From the NCBI GenBank assembly GCA_024762375.1, contig JANTHQ010000010.1, positions 1-16,120 on the forward strand: 16,120 nt of DNA. The letters are read 5' to 3'. Of this stretch, positions 7,187-13,806 are shown one piece after another. Position 1 is the stretch's first letter, and the number at the start of each line of letters is the position of its first letter. The notes beneath the pieces are model-generated. The model did not search any database. It was not told where the DNA came from and saw only the letters and a program-made list of their open reading frames with translations. The translations under genes were made by a program, and so were the position numbers. Source of the stretch: Anaerolineaceae bacterium. GTDB taxonomy: Bacteria > Chloroflexota > Anaerolineae > 4572-78.

Positions 7187-8278
7187 ATGTATAACAGAGT
7201 GTATAACTTCAGCGCCGGTCCCGGTGTGCTGCCTGTACCGGTGCTGGAACGCGCCCGCGATGAGATGTTGAATTTTGAAGGCAGTGGCATGTCGGTGATG
7301 GAGATGAGCCATCGCTCGGCAGTGTTTGAGGGAATTTTGGCGCGCGCGGAAAATGGTATGCGCCGGGTGATGAATATCCCCGATGAATATGCCGTGCTGT
7401 TTCTGCAGGGCGGTGCGAGTTTGCAGTTCAGCATGGTGCCGATGAATCTCTATCAACCGGGAAAACCGGTGGATGTCATTCATACCGGTTCGTGGACGAA
7501 AAAAGCGATTGTCGAGCTGGGAAAAGTTGCCGAATACCGGCTGGCTGCATCGACCGAAAGCGAAAAATTCCGCCGGGTTCCCCGTTTGGATGAAATTGAT
7601 CTGAACCCGAACGCCTCGTATGTGCATCTGGCATCGAACAACACCATTGCCGGTACAGAATTTCACGGTTTTCCCGATACGGGCGATGTGCCGCTGGTGG
7701 CGGATATGTCGAGCGACATTCTTTCCAAACCGATTGATGTTTCTAAATTTGGCTTGATTTTCGCCGGGGCGCAGAAAAATATCGGGCCGGCAGGGGTGAC
7801 GGTGGTTATCATCCGCAAAGATTTGGCGGAACGTGCCGGCGATTCGCTGCCAACGATGCTGGATTATCGCACCCACATCGGCAAAAATTCGATGTTCAAT
7901 ACGCCACCCACGTGGGGCATTTACATTATCGCACTGGTGATGGAATGGCTGGAATCGACCGGCGGTTTGGTGGCGATGGAAAAGCGCAATAAAGAAAAAG
8001 CCGCGCTGCTGTACGGGGCAATCGACGCGACCGGTTTTTACAGTTGCCCCAATGAGCGCGAAAGCCGTTCGCTGATGAATGTGGTGTTCCGCGTGCGCGA
8101 CGGTGATGCGGCATTGGAAGAAAAATTCGTTGCCGAAGCAACCGCCGCGGGATTGATGAACCTCAAAGGGCATCGTTCGGTAGGTGGTTTGCGGGCTTCT
8201 ATTTACAATGCTCAACCGTTGGACGGTGTGCAAGCACTGGTCGATTTTATGGCAGCATTCGAGAAAAAGTACGGGTAA
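7187..8278 (+). CDS. serC: Phosphoserine aminotransferase
   Basis: PLP enzyme that transfers an amino group from glutamate to 3-phosphohydroxypyruvate, the second step of serine synthesis; it can also act in vitamin B6 synthesis. The 363 residues match the usual length. The N-terminal signature YNFSAGPGVLP (6-16) is complete, as are EGSGMSVMEMSHRS, the phosphate-binding QGGAS, and the PLP lysine Lys197 in FAGAQKNIGPAG. The C-terminal GHRSVGGLRASIYNA, which contributes substrate-binding residues, is also intact. ATG 7187 has AGGG about seven bases upstream. It is second in a two-gene unit and is followed by a strong intrinsic terminator. No serA or serB is in the window. Confidence 0.97.
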   Translation: MYNRVYNFSAGPGVLPVPVLERARDEMLNFEGSGMSVMEMSHRSAVFEGILARAENGMRRVMNIPDEYAVLFLQGGASLQFSMVPMNLYQPGKPVDVIHTGSWTKKAIVELGKVAEYRLAASTESEKFRRVPRLDEIDLNPNASYVHLASNNTIAGTEFHGFPDTGDVPLVADMSSDILSKPIDVSKFGLIFAGAQKNIGPAGVTVVIIRKDLAERAGDSLPTMLDYRTHIGKNSMFNTPPTWGIYIIALVMEWLESTGGLVAMEKRNKEKAALLYGAIDATGFYSCPNERESRSLMNVVFRVRDGDAALEEKFVAEATAAGLMNLKGHRSVGGLRASIYNAQPLDGVQALVDFMAAFEKKYG

Positions 8279-8306
8279 ATTTCGCTGTGTGAATGCGCAA
8301 AAGTTG

Positions 8307-8352
8307 AAAAAAACACGGTATGCAAACCACAGTTTGTGTGCCGTGTTTTTGC
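8307..8352 (+). terminator. Intrinsic terminator after serC
   Basis: AAAAACACGG (8309-8318) pairs with CCGTGTTTTT (8341-8350). The inner CAAAC (8323-8327) pairs with GTTTG (8332-8336) around a CACA loop, and the bases between the two stems pair with wobbles. The T-run ends the stem; the mirrored A-run could make it bidirectional. Confidence 0.85.
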
Positions 8353-8385
8353 GTGTGCTATTTGTAACAAATTAACCACCAATAG

Positions 8386-8414
8386 TTGATTCAGTTTCGG
8401 GTTGGGAGTATAAT
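8386..8414 (+). promoter_or_regulatory. Sigma-70-type promoter of the sdh operon
   Basis: TTGATT (8386-8391), a 17-base spacer, then a perfect TATAAT (8409-8414). The start would be near 8421, leaving a leader of about 70 bases before sdhC. It follows the serC terminator directly, so the sdh genes form their own unit. Confidence 0.75.
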
Positions 8415-8423
8415 AGGGCAAAT

Positions 8424-8454
8424 TCACCACAATGTAGGTGAGGCACAACGTTGT
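8424..8454 (+). promoter_or_regulatory. Inverted repeats in the sdh leader
   Basis: TCACC (8424-8428) pairs with GGTGA (8437-8441) across eight bases. It is followed by the perfect 10-base palindrome ACAACGTTGT (8445-8454). Both lie just downstream of the predicted start and could be an operator or a leader hairpin. A consensus Shine-Dalgarno AAAGGAGGT (8473-8481) follows. Confidence 0.35.
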
Positions 8455-8490
8455 AGCGCTTAGAATTTTGCCAAAGGAGGTATTTTTTTT

Positions 8491-8883
8491 ATGAGCGCAA
8501 ATCCCAAAAAAGGATTCGTGTCTAGTACCCTGTCGTATAAAGGTGGCATCGGGCACTGGTCATGGATACTCCACCGACTTGGCGGTTTAGGTATCGCCTT
8601 TTTCCTTATTTTACACATTTTGGATATTTTCATGGTAGGTGTCAGCCGGGCAGCATTTGAAGAACTGCTGTTCATTTATCATGAACCACTCTTGCGCCCC
8701 GTTATCTGGGCTCTGGTTTTTGGCGTGTTTTACCACGCATTGAATGGGTTGCGCATTATCATTCAAGATTTCTGGCCGCACATGTTCCGCTATCAAAAAC
8801 AACTGGCAACCACCGTTTGGGTAATTGTGATTGTGTTGACGGTATTTTTGGTTGGCGTTGACATTGCCGGAATGATGGCATAG
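8491..8883 (+). CDS. sdhC: Succinate dehydrogenase cytochrome b subunit, membrane anchor
   Basis: Membrane anchor of respiratory complex II that helps bind heme b and the quinone. The 130 residues contain three membrane helices (about 31-50, 68-90, 106-127). The N-terminal SWILHRLGG carries the Ser and His-Arg typical of the quinone site region of Sdh cytochrome subunits, and YHALNGLR places His82 where the heme ligand of this family lies. The start is unambiguous: a consensus Shine-Dalgarno AAAGGAGGT ends nine bases upstream. It is first of four genes in the order C-D-A-B, and its stop codon overlaps the run forming the sdhD ribosome site. The quinone type (ubiquinone or menaquinone) cannot be decided from the sequence. 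Confidence 0.93.
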   Translation: MSANPKKGFVSSTLSYKGGIGHWSWILHRLGGLGIAFFLILHILDIFMVGVSRAAFEELLFIYHEPLLRPVIWALVFGVFYHALNGLRIIIQDFWPHMFRYQKQLATTVWVIVIVLTVFLVGVDIAGMMA

Positions 8884-8894
8884 GGAGGATAATG

Positions 8895-9284
8895 ATGACG
8901 ACACAATATGCTCGTACCCCGAAACCCAGCAATGGCAGCACGTTTGAACTGTTGTCGTGGTTTTATATGCGTGCGTCCGGCGCTTTGCTGGCGCTGATGG
9001 TGGTGTTCCACCTGATTTGGATGCATTATGTTATTGGCTTAACCAACATCAATTTCGACGTGATTGCCGGACGTTGGACTGGCCCCGGCGGCATCTTTTG
9101 GCGCTCTTACGATTTAACGCTGTTGATACTGGCTTCGCTGCATGGGATGAACGGCATCCGGTTTGTGACTGATGATTACATTCACAATCGAGGCTGGCGC
9201 GCATTTGTAAAAGCGCTCATCGCATTGGTGTTGCTGCTGATGGTTGCCTTAGGCGGGTTGGTAATTTTTACATTTAACGGATAA
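8895..9284 (+). CDS. sdhD: Succinate dehydrogenase hydrophobic anchor subunit
   Basis: Second membrane anchor of complex II. Of 129 residues, three hydrophobic helices are visible: ALLALMVVFHLIWMHYVIGL, DLTLLILASLHGMNGI, and the C-terminal ALIALVLLLMVALGGLVIF. The motif LHGMNGIRFVTDDY supplies the probable axial heme His, mirroring YHALNGLR in SdhC. The pattern FYMRASG, then NFDVIAGRW, resembles actinobacterial-type SdhD. Two adjacent ATGs exist, 8892 and 8895. I chose 8895 because GGAGG (8884-8888) is then six bases away rather than three. That site overlaps the sdhC stop, implying coupled translation. Confidence 0.9.
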   Translation: MTTQYARTPKPSNGSTFELLSWFYMRASGALLALMVVFHLIWMHYVIGLTNINFDVIAGRWTGPGGIFWRSYDLTLLILASLHGMNGIRFVTDDYIHNRGWRAFVKALIALVLLLMVALGGLVIFTFNG

Positions 9285-9298
9285 CGGAGACGTGAGCT

Positions 9299-11101
9299 AT
9301 GCAATACCATTACCATAAGCACGATGTAATAATTGTCGGCGCAGGTGGTGCCGGGTTGATGGCAGCCCTGTATGCCGGCAAAGAGGTAGATACTGCAGTC
9401 ATTTCAAAACTGTACCCCACCCGTTCGCACACCGGTGCGGCACAGGGTGGCGTTGGTGCAGCACTGGCCAACTTGGAAGAAGACCACTGGGAATGGCACG
9501 CCTACGATACCATCAAAGGCGCCGACTTCATCGGTGACCAGGATGCTATCGAATTTATGTGTAAAGACGCGCCCGATGTGGTGTACGAACTGGAACATAT
9601 GGGATTGCCCTTCGACCGCACCCCCGACGGCAAAATCTCGCAGCGGCGCTTCGGCGGGCACACCAACAACGAAACCAAACAAGCCGTGATGCGTGCGTGC
9701 AACTCCGCCGACCGCACCGGCCATATGATTCTGCAAACCCTGTACCAGCAGTGCATCAAACACAACGTTAATTTTTACGATGAATACCAGATGCTCGACC
9801 TGATTATGGTTGACGGCGAAGCACGCGGTGTGGTGGCATATGAAATCGACACCGGCGAATTGCACGTGTTCCATGCCAAAGCCGTAATGCTCGCCACCGG
9901 TGGCTGGGGTCCCGTGTGGAACATCACCTCGAATGCCCATACCCTCACTGGTGACGGCCCCGCACTCGTTCTGCGGCACGGTTTGCCACTGGAAGATATG
10001 GAATTCTTCCAATTCCATCCCACCGGATTGTTCAAACTGGGCATTCTCATCACCGAAGCCGTCCGCGGCGAAGGTGGTGTACTCATCAACGGCAAAGGTG
10101 AACGCTTTATGCCGAAGTATGCCCCCACCGTCAAAGAACTCGCCTCGCGTGACGTGGTTTCGCGTGCCATCTACATGGAAGTGATGGCAGGAAACGGCGT
10201 CGATGGCAAAGATTACGTTTATCTCGATGTGACCCCCGAAACGGTCAACCACTATTTCGAAGTGGATGATTCTCGGCTGCCCAACGGCGAAATCCGCAAA
10301 ATTGACGACCATTTCGTTAAAACCAAATTGGAAGACATTTCTGATTTCTGCCGCACTTATGTGGGTGTTGACCCCACCAAAGAACCCATCCCCGTGCAAC
10401 CGACGGCACACTATGCTATGGGCGGCATCCCCACCGATATCGATACCCATGCATTGGCAAACGAAAAAGGCGACCTCGTGCCCGGCTTGTATGCCGCCGG
10501 CGAATGTGGCTGTATCAGCGTGCACGGCGGCAACCGGCTGGGCACCAACTCGCTGCTCGACTTGGTCGTTTTCGGACGTCGGGGCGGTAAAGTGATGGCA
10601 CAAGATGTGAAAAAGATGGAATTCAAACCCATCGATGCCGAAGCTGCCGTCGCCAAAGTTCGTGCAGAATTGGATGCCATCCTAAACAACACCGGTACCG
10701 AATCTCATGCAGACATCAAGCAGGAAATGAAAAACATCATGACCAAAGATGTCAGCGTCTTCCGTGTGGAAGAAGGGATGGCAGAAGCGGTACAAAAACT
10801 GCGCGAATTGCGTGAACGCTACAAACACATCCACATTGATGACAAAGGCAAACGCTTTAACACCAACCTGCTGGAAGCGTGGCAGGTGGGCAACCTGCTC
10901 GATTTGGCGCTGGTTACCGCCGAGAGCGCACTGGCACGGAAAGAAAGCCGCGGCGCACACGCACGCGACGATTATCCGGAGCGTGACGATGAAAACTGGA
11001 TGAAACACACGATGGTTTATCTGGATGCTGACGGCAAAGTCACCTTAAAATACAAACCTGTGACCGTCACCAAATACCAGCCGGTCAAACGGGTTTACTA
11101 A
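9299..11101 (+). CDS. sdhA: Succinate dehydrogenase flavoprotein subunit
   Basis: Catalytic subunit that oxidises succinate to fumarate with covalently bound FAD, on the cytoplasmic face of the membrane. The 600-residue length is normal. The dinucleotide-binding site VIIVGAGGAGLMAAL (10-24) opens the protein, and RSHTGAAQGG carries His44, the FAD attachment site. Active-site residues are His240 in FQFHPTG, Arg256 in AVRGEGG, the Arg284 region in SRDVVSRA, and His371 in HYAMGGI. The FAD-binding C-terminal part, GNRLGTNSLLD, is intact. GGAG (9286-9289) lies nine bases before the start. It sits 14 bases after sdhD and 16 before sdhB. It could in principle be a fumarate reductase, but the C-D-A-B order and complete anchors favour SDH. 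Confidence 0.97.
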   Translation: MQYHYHKHDVIIVGAGGAGLMAALYAGKEVDTAVISKLYPTRSHTGAAQGGVGAALANLEEDHWEWHAYDTIKGADFIGDQDAIEFMCKDAPDVVYELEHMGLPFDRTPDGKISQRRFGGHTNNETKQAVMRACNSADRTGHMILQTLYQQCIKHNVNFYDEYQMLDLIMVDGEARGVVAYEIDTGELHVFHAKAVMLATGGWGPVWNITSNAHTLTGDGPALVLRHGLPLEDMEFFQFHPTGLFKLGILITEAVRGEGGVLINGKGERFMPKYAPTVKELASRDVVSRAIYMEVMAGNGVDGKDYVYLDVTPETVNHYFEVDDSRLPNGEIRKIDDHFVKTKLEDISDFCRTYVGVDPTKEPIPVQPTAHYAMGGIPTDIDTHALANEKGDLVPGLYAAGECGCISVHGGNRLGTNSLLDLVVFGRRGGKVMAQDVKKMEFKPIDAEAAVAKVRAELDAILNNTGTESHADIKQEMKNIMTKDVSVFRVEEGMAEAVQKLRELRERYKHIHIDDKGKRFNTNLLEAWQVGNLLDLALVTAESALARKESRGAHARDDYPERDDENWMKHTMVYLDADGKVTLKYKPVTVTKYQPVKRVY

Positions 11102-11117
11102 GGGGAGGAGACGAAAG

Positions 11118-11816
11118 ATGCAAGTAACATTAAAAATACAGCGATTTAATCCTGAAAAAGACAGCGCCCCTTACTGGAAAGAATACTCGCTTGATATGCA
11201 CCCCAACGACCGGGTTTTGGATGCGTTGCTTTACATCAAAAACCATATTGATGGTACGCTGACCATGCGCAGCTCGTGCGCACACGGCATCTGCGGCTCC
11301 GATGCAATGCGCATCAACGGCGTAAATCAGTTGGCGTGTAAATCACTGTTCAGCAAAGTGGGCAACAATGTCACCATCGAACCGATTGCCGGATTGCCGG
11401 TTATCAAAGACTTGGTGGTGGACATGGAACCGTTTATGGAACACTATCGTTCCGTGTTGCCATTCTTCATCAACGATGACCCCGCACCCGAAAAAGAACG
11501 GCTGCAAAGCGAAGAAGACCGCTTGAAATTTGAAGAAAGCACCAAATGCATTTTGTGCGCCTGCTGTACCACCAGTTGCCCCACCTTCTGGGCTACCGAT
11601 GCTTATGTTGGGCCGGCGGCAATTGTGCAAGCGCACCGCTTCATTTTCGACAGCCGCGACCAAGGCAGCCAGCAACGGTTGGAAATCCTCGCCGACCCGG
11701 ATGGCGTGTGGCGATGTCGCACCATCTTTAACTGCACCAATGCCTGCCCGCGCGAAATTAAAGTTACTGAAGCGATTGCCGAAGTTAAAAAAGAAATCTT
11801 GTTCAGTAAACTGTAA
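11118..11816 (+). CDS. sdhB: Succinate dehydrogenase iron-sulfur subunit
   Basis: Carries electrons from the flavin to the quinone through three clusters. In the 2Fe-2S motif, Cys54, Cys59 and Cys74 are present and the third ligand position is Asp62 (CGSDAM), a substitution also found in Escherichia coli SdhB and therefore not a defect. The 4Fe-4S and 3Fe-4S ligands are Cys144, Cys147, Cys150 and Cys154 in CILCACCTTSCP, plus Cys200, Cys206 and Cys210 in CRTIFNCTNACP. The length of 232 residues is usual. A strong GGGGAGGAG site precedes the start. It is last in the operon, with a terminator hairpin beginning about 20 bases after the stop. Confidence 0.97.
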   Translation: MQVTLKIQRFNPEKDSAPYWKEYSLDMHPNDRVLDALLYIKNHIDGTLTMRSSCAHGICGSDAMRINGVNQLACKSLFSKVGNNVTIEPIAGLPVIKDLVVDMEPFMEHYRSVLPFFINDDPAPEKERLQSEEDRLKFEESTKCILCACCTTSCPTFWATDAYVGPAAIVQAHRFIFDSRDQGSQQRLEILADPDGVWRCRTIFNCTNACPREIKVTEAIAEVKKEILFSKL

Positions 11817-11833
11817 ATTGTATTTCTCAGAAT

Positions 11834-11868
11834 CAAAAAAACGCCGTCCACCCGGGCGGCGTTTTTGT
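11834..11868 (+). terminator. Intrinsic terminator of the sdh operon
   Basis: CGCCGTCC (11842-11849) pairs with GGGCGGCG (11854-11861, one G-T wobble) around the loop ACCC. It is flanked by an A-run (11835-11841) and a T-run (11862-11866), so it may work on both strands and also stop leftward transcripts. Confidence 0.85.
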
Positions 11869-11870
11869 TT

Positions 11871-11947
11871 GTTATTGGTTATTGGTCATTGGTCATTTGT
11901 CACCGGTTATTCGCGCATTCGCAAACTCATCCATTGGCTCATTTGTC
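11871..11947. repeat. Degenerate heptamer array after the sdh terminator
   Basis: Six in-phase units run from 11871 to 11912 (GTTATTG twice, then GTCATTG, GTCATTT, and more divergent copies), followed by looser units to about 11947. The TTGGTCA / TTTGTCA flavour is the same as well-known cyanobacterial STRR heptamers. No coding sequence is seen here. Confidence 0.8.
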
Positions 11948-11956
11948 TCTATTCAG

Positions 11957-12056
11957 TGTCATTGCGAAGCCCGCAAGGCTGAAGCAATCTCCGATATTTT
12001 TGGCGTGAGATTGCTTCGCCGCCGAAGTTTGGGTAGGTCACGTCTCCGGCGTGACA
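11957..12056. repeat. Hairpin-forming dispersed repeat (MITE- or REP-like)
   Basis: An 11-base inverted repeat, GAAGCAATCTC (11981-11991) and GAGATTGCTTC (12007-12017), has a 15-base loop. It is embedded in a GTCATTGCGAAG-type left end, a sequence style of non-coding hairpin repeats common in many bacteria. A second inverted repeat, GTCACG (12037-12042) and CGTGAC (12050-12055), forms the right end. No transposase is nearby. Its mobility is inferred from sequence style only. Confidence 0.6.
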
Positions 12057-12115
12057 AACTCAAACTTTGAACTTTGAACTTTGAACTTTAAATCTTGACC
12101 CCGAAACCCGCAAAC
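12053..12115. repeat. Heptamer array overlapping the 3' end of the glycosyltransferase gene
   Basis: In-phase 7-base units run from 12053, with three exact TTGAACT copies (12067, 12074, 12081) flanked by variants such as TCAAACT and TTAAATC. It contains the minus-strand stop codon (12060-12062) and encodes the last residues SRFKVQSSKFKV. Confidence 0.85.
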
Positions 12116-13556
12116 GGGGAATCCAAAATTTCCAAGATTGCCACAGTCCCAACCCCGCCGTCACGGTGAAACCCAGTGCGTACATCAGTAAAAATGGCGC
12201 CAGCCCCGGCGCACGGGAGATGGCAACTGCCGCCTCAATCCAGCAGTACCCCGCGAGCAACAGTTCGCCCCAAGTTGTCCAGTCTACCGGCAGCACGTAA
12301 TCGCTGGCGCGGCGCATACCGCTTTGCGTGCGGAATTTCGGGGTGCGCAGAAATTCGCGGGGGTTGCGTCCGGTCAGCCCTTCGAACACGGCCCAACTGT
12401 TGTTCAGCATTATCCCTGCGCCGAACAGCACCAAAAACGGAAAATACGCAAAACGGTTCACCCAATTGCGATAGGCGCCCCATTGCGACAGCGCAAACAG
12501 CACGGGCGGCGCAAATCCCGCCACACCGAGCGCACCCACCGGCAGCGTGCCGGGGTCGCGCACCAAAATTACGGGTAGCCCCAGTACAATCATCGCCAAC
12601 ATCAGTGGGTGAACCATATAACCGCTCAAATGTAAAAATGCCTGCACCTTCTGCCACAGCGATAATTTCGCTCGCAGCAGTGTGCCGCCGAATTTCCGCA
12701 GCGATTGAATCGCGCCTTTTGCCCAGCGAAATTGCTGGCGTTTGAATGCGGTCAGCAGTGGCGGAATTTCTGCCGGGGCGACGACCATCGGCACGTATGC
12801 CAGTTTCCAGCCGCGCAACTGTGCCCGGTACGACAAATCCAAATCTTCGGCGATGGTATCCGATTGCCAGCCACCGGCGTCATCGATGGCGCTGCGCCGC
12901 CATATTCCACCCGACCCGTTAAAATTCATCAGCAGACTGCTTTGGCTGCGAACCGTCTGTTCGACCACAAAATGCCCGTCCAGCGCCAACGCTTGCGCGC
13001 GGGTGAATGGGTTGGCGGTATCGTTCAAATGCCCCCATCGAGCCTGCACCATCCCCACCTGCGGATTGCGGAAATGGGGAATGACCCGCCGCAGAAAATC
13101 GCGCGGGGGTACAAAATCGGCGTCAAAAATAGCGACAAACTCGCCGGGTGCAGATTGCAAGCCGTATGCCAGCGCACCCGCTTTGAAGCCCGTGCGTTCC
13201 GGGCGGCGCACATAGTTGATGTTCACCCCACGCTCGCGGTGGAAAGCCACCCGCGCCCGCGCCAGTGCAATCGTATCATCAGTAGAATCGTCCAGCACTT
13301 GAATGGACAGTTTTTCCGCCGGATAATCGAGCGTGGCAACGGCATCAATCAGCCGCTCCACCACCAATTTTTCGTTGAAGATGGGCAATTGCACTGTCAC
13401 TGCCGGCAGGTCGTCATCTGCCAGCGGCAATTCGGTGTTGGCGAAAGCCGTTTTTCGATGGCGCAAAAATTGCACCGAGAAGAAAAGCGTGTTGAAGCCG
13501 TATATTGCCAAGCCGATTAAAATAATGCTGTATAAAAAGAGTAAGAAAAATGTCAT
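12060..13556 (-). CDS. Processive family 2 glycosyltransferase, cellulose-synthase-like
   Basis: Membrane-embedded enzyme expected to polymerise or transfer sugar from a nucleotide-sugar on the cytoplasmic side. The 498 residues show one N-terminal membrane helix (1-29) and then a GT-A domain. Its signature residues are Asp89/Asp90 in VLDDSTDDT, DAD (145-147), the ED pair (237-238), and the processive motif QQFRW (274-278). Several membrane helices follow (about 300-480). The D, D, D, Q-x-x-R-W set is complete, so it should be active. Product identity (glucan, mannan or other) is not readable, and no PilZ domain is seen. It is divergent from the DprE1-like gene. ATG 13556 has only a weak GGTG site. 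The upstream leader carries a terminator-like hairpin, and the C-terminal tail is encoded by a heptamer array. Confidence 0.9.
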   Translation of the reverse strand: MTFFLLFLYSIILIGLAIYGFNTLFFSVQFLRHRKTAFANTELPLADDDLPAVTVQLPIFNEKLVVERLIDAVATLDYPAEKLSIQVLDDSTDDTIALARARVAFHRERGVNINYVRRPERTGFKAGALAYGLQSAPGEFVAIFDADFVPPRDFLRRVIPHFRNPQVGMVQARWGHLNDTANPFTRAQALALDGHFVVEQTVRSQSSLLMNFNGSGGIWRRSAIDDAGGWQSDTIAEDLDLSYRAQLRGWKLAYVPMVVAPAEIPPLLTAFKRQQFRWAKGAIQSLRKFGGTLLRAKLSLWQKVQAFLHLSGYMVHPLMLAMIVLGLPVILVRDPGTLPVGALGVAGFAPPVLFALSQWGAYRNWVNRFAYFPFLVLFGAGIMLNNSWAVFEGLTGRNPREFLRTPKFRTQSGMRRASDYVLPVDWTTWGELLLAGYCWIEAAVAISRAPGLAPFLLMYALGFTVTAGLGLWQSWKFWIPRLRVSGSRFKVQSSKFKV

Positions 13557-13570
13557 ATATCACCAGCCGA

Positions 13571-13610
13571 GAAAAAAGGGCGTACGGCACGCTTTACGCG
13601 CTTACGCCCT
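13571..13610 (-). terminator. Terminator-like hairpin in the glycosyltransferase leader (possible attenuator)
   Basis: On the minus strand, AGGGCGTA and TACGCCCT (13603-13610 and 13577-13584) pair around a loop of 18 bases that can fold further. A run of six T follows (13571-13576). The hairpin lies between the predicted promoter and the start codon at 13556, where an ordinary end-of-gene terminator would not be expected. Confidence 0.6.
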
Positions 13611-13640
13611 CCTTCTTTCAAGCAGAATCAAACGGAGGAA

Positions 13641-13669
13641 AGTATAGCACGAAGGTGGCAAATGGACAA
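13641..13669 (-). promoter_or_regulatory. Promoter of the glycosyltransferase gene
   Basis: On the minus strand, TTGTCC (13664-13669) and TATACT (13641-13646) are 17 bases apart. The start would be near 13634, leaving a leader of about 78 bases that contains the terminator-like hairpin. Confidence 0.6.
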
Positions 13670-13690
13670 AACCATAAATTAGCGGCGCGT

Positions 13691-13718
13691 TTGACTTTTA
13701 GTTTGCCGGTGTTATCAT
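13691..13718 (+). promoter_or_regulatory. Promoter of the DprE1-like/DprE2-like pair
   Basis: TTGACT (13691-13696) and TATCAT (13713-13718) are separated by 16 bases. It is divergent from the glycosyltransferase promoter, with about 20 bases between the two -35 boxes. Confidence 0.55.
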
Positions 13719-13759
13719 TCCAAGCAGTTGATTGGAATGGTTACCGGCTGACCGCCGGT
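13716..13759 (+). promoter_or_regulatory. Two adjacent inverted repeats at the predicted transcription start
   Basis: CATTCCAA (13716-13723) and TTGGAATG (13732-13739) form a perfect 8-base inverted repeat with an 8-base spacer, overlapping the -10 box. ACCGGC (13743-13748) and GCCGGT (13754-13759) form a second one with a 5-base spacer. The first fits a dimeric repressor site; the second could be a leader hairpin. Confidence 0.4.
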
Positions 13760-13806
13760 GGCTGGCTGCCATTTACGCATTTGCAAATTCCTTCATTGGA
13801 GCAATT

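Noticed and set aside
7097..8233. Long open frame (378 codons) on the minus strand opposite serC
   Set aside because: It is antisense to a complete, well-conserved serC. Its translation is rich in His, Arg and Gln with no domain pattern, as expected for a codon-bias shadow.
9404..10603. Long open frame (399 codons) on the minus strand opposite sdhA
   Set aside because: It lies entirely within sdhA, which has all catalytic motifs; there is no ribosome site and no recognisable domain.
11277..11342. Apparent loss of one 2Fe-2S cysteine in SdhB (Asp62)
   Set aside because: The same Asp substitution occurs in functional Escherichia coli SdhB, so it is normal variation.
11871..12115. CRISPR array in the repeat-rich gap
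   Set aside because: The units are 7 bases long, directly tandem without spacers, and degenerate. No cas genes are near.
13732..13806. Longer N-terminus for the DprE1-like protein
   Set aside because: The upstream ATG lies within the palindrome at the predicted transcription start and has no ribosome site, whereas ATG 13807 has GGAG at good spacing and begins at the conserved region.
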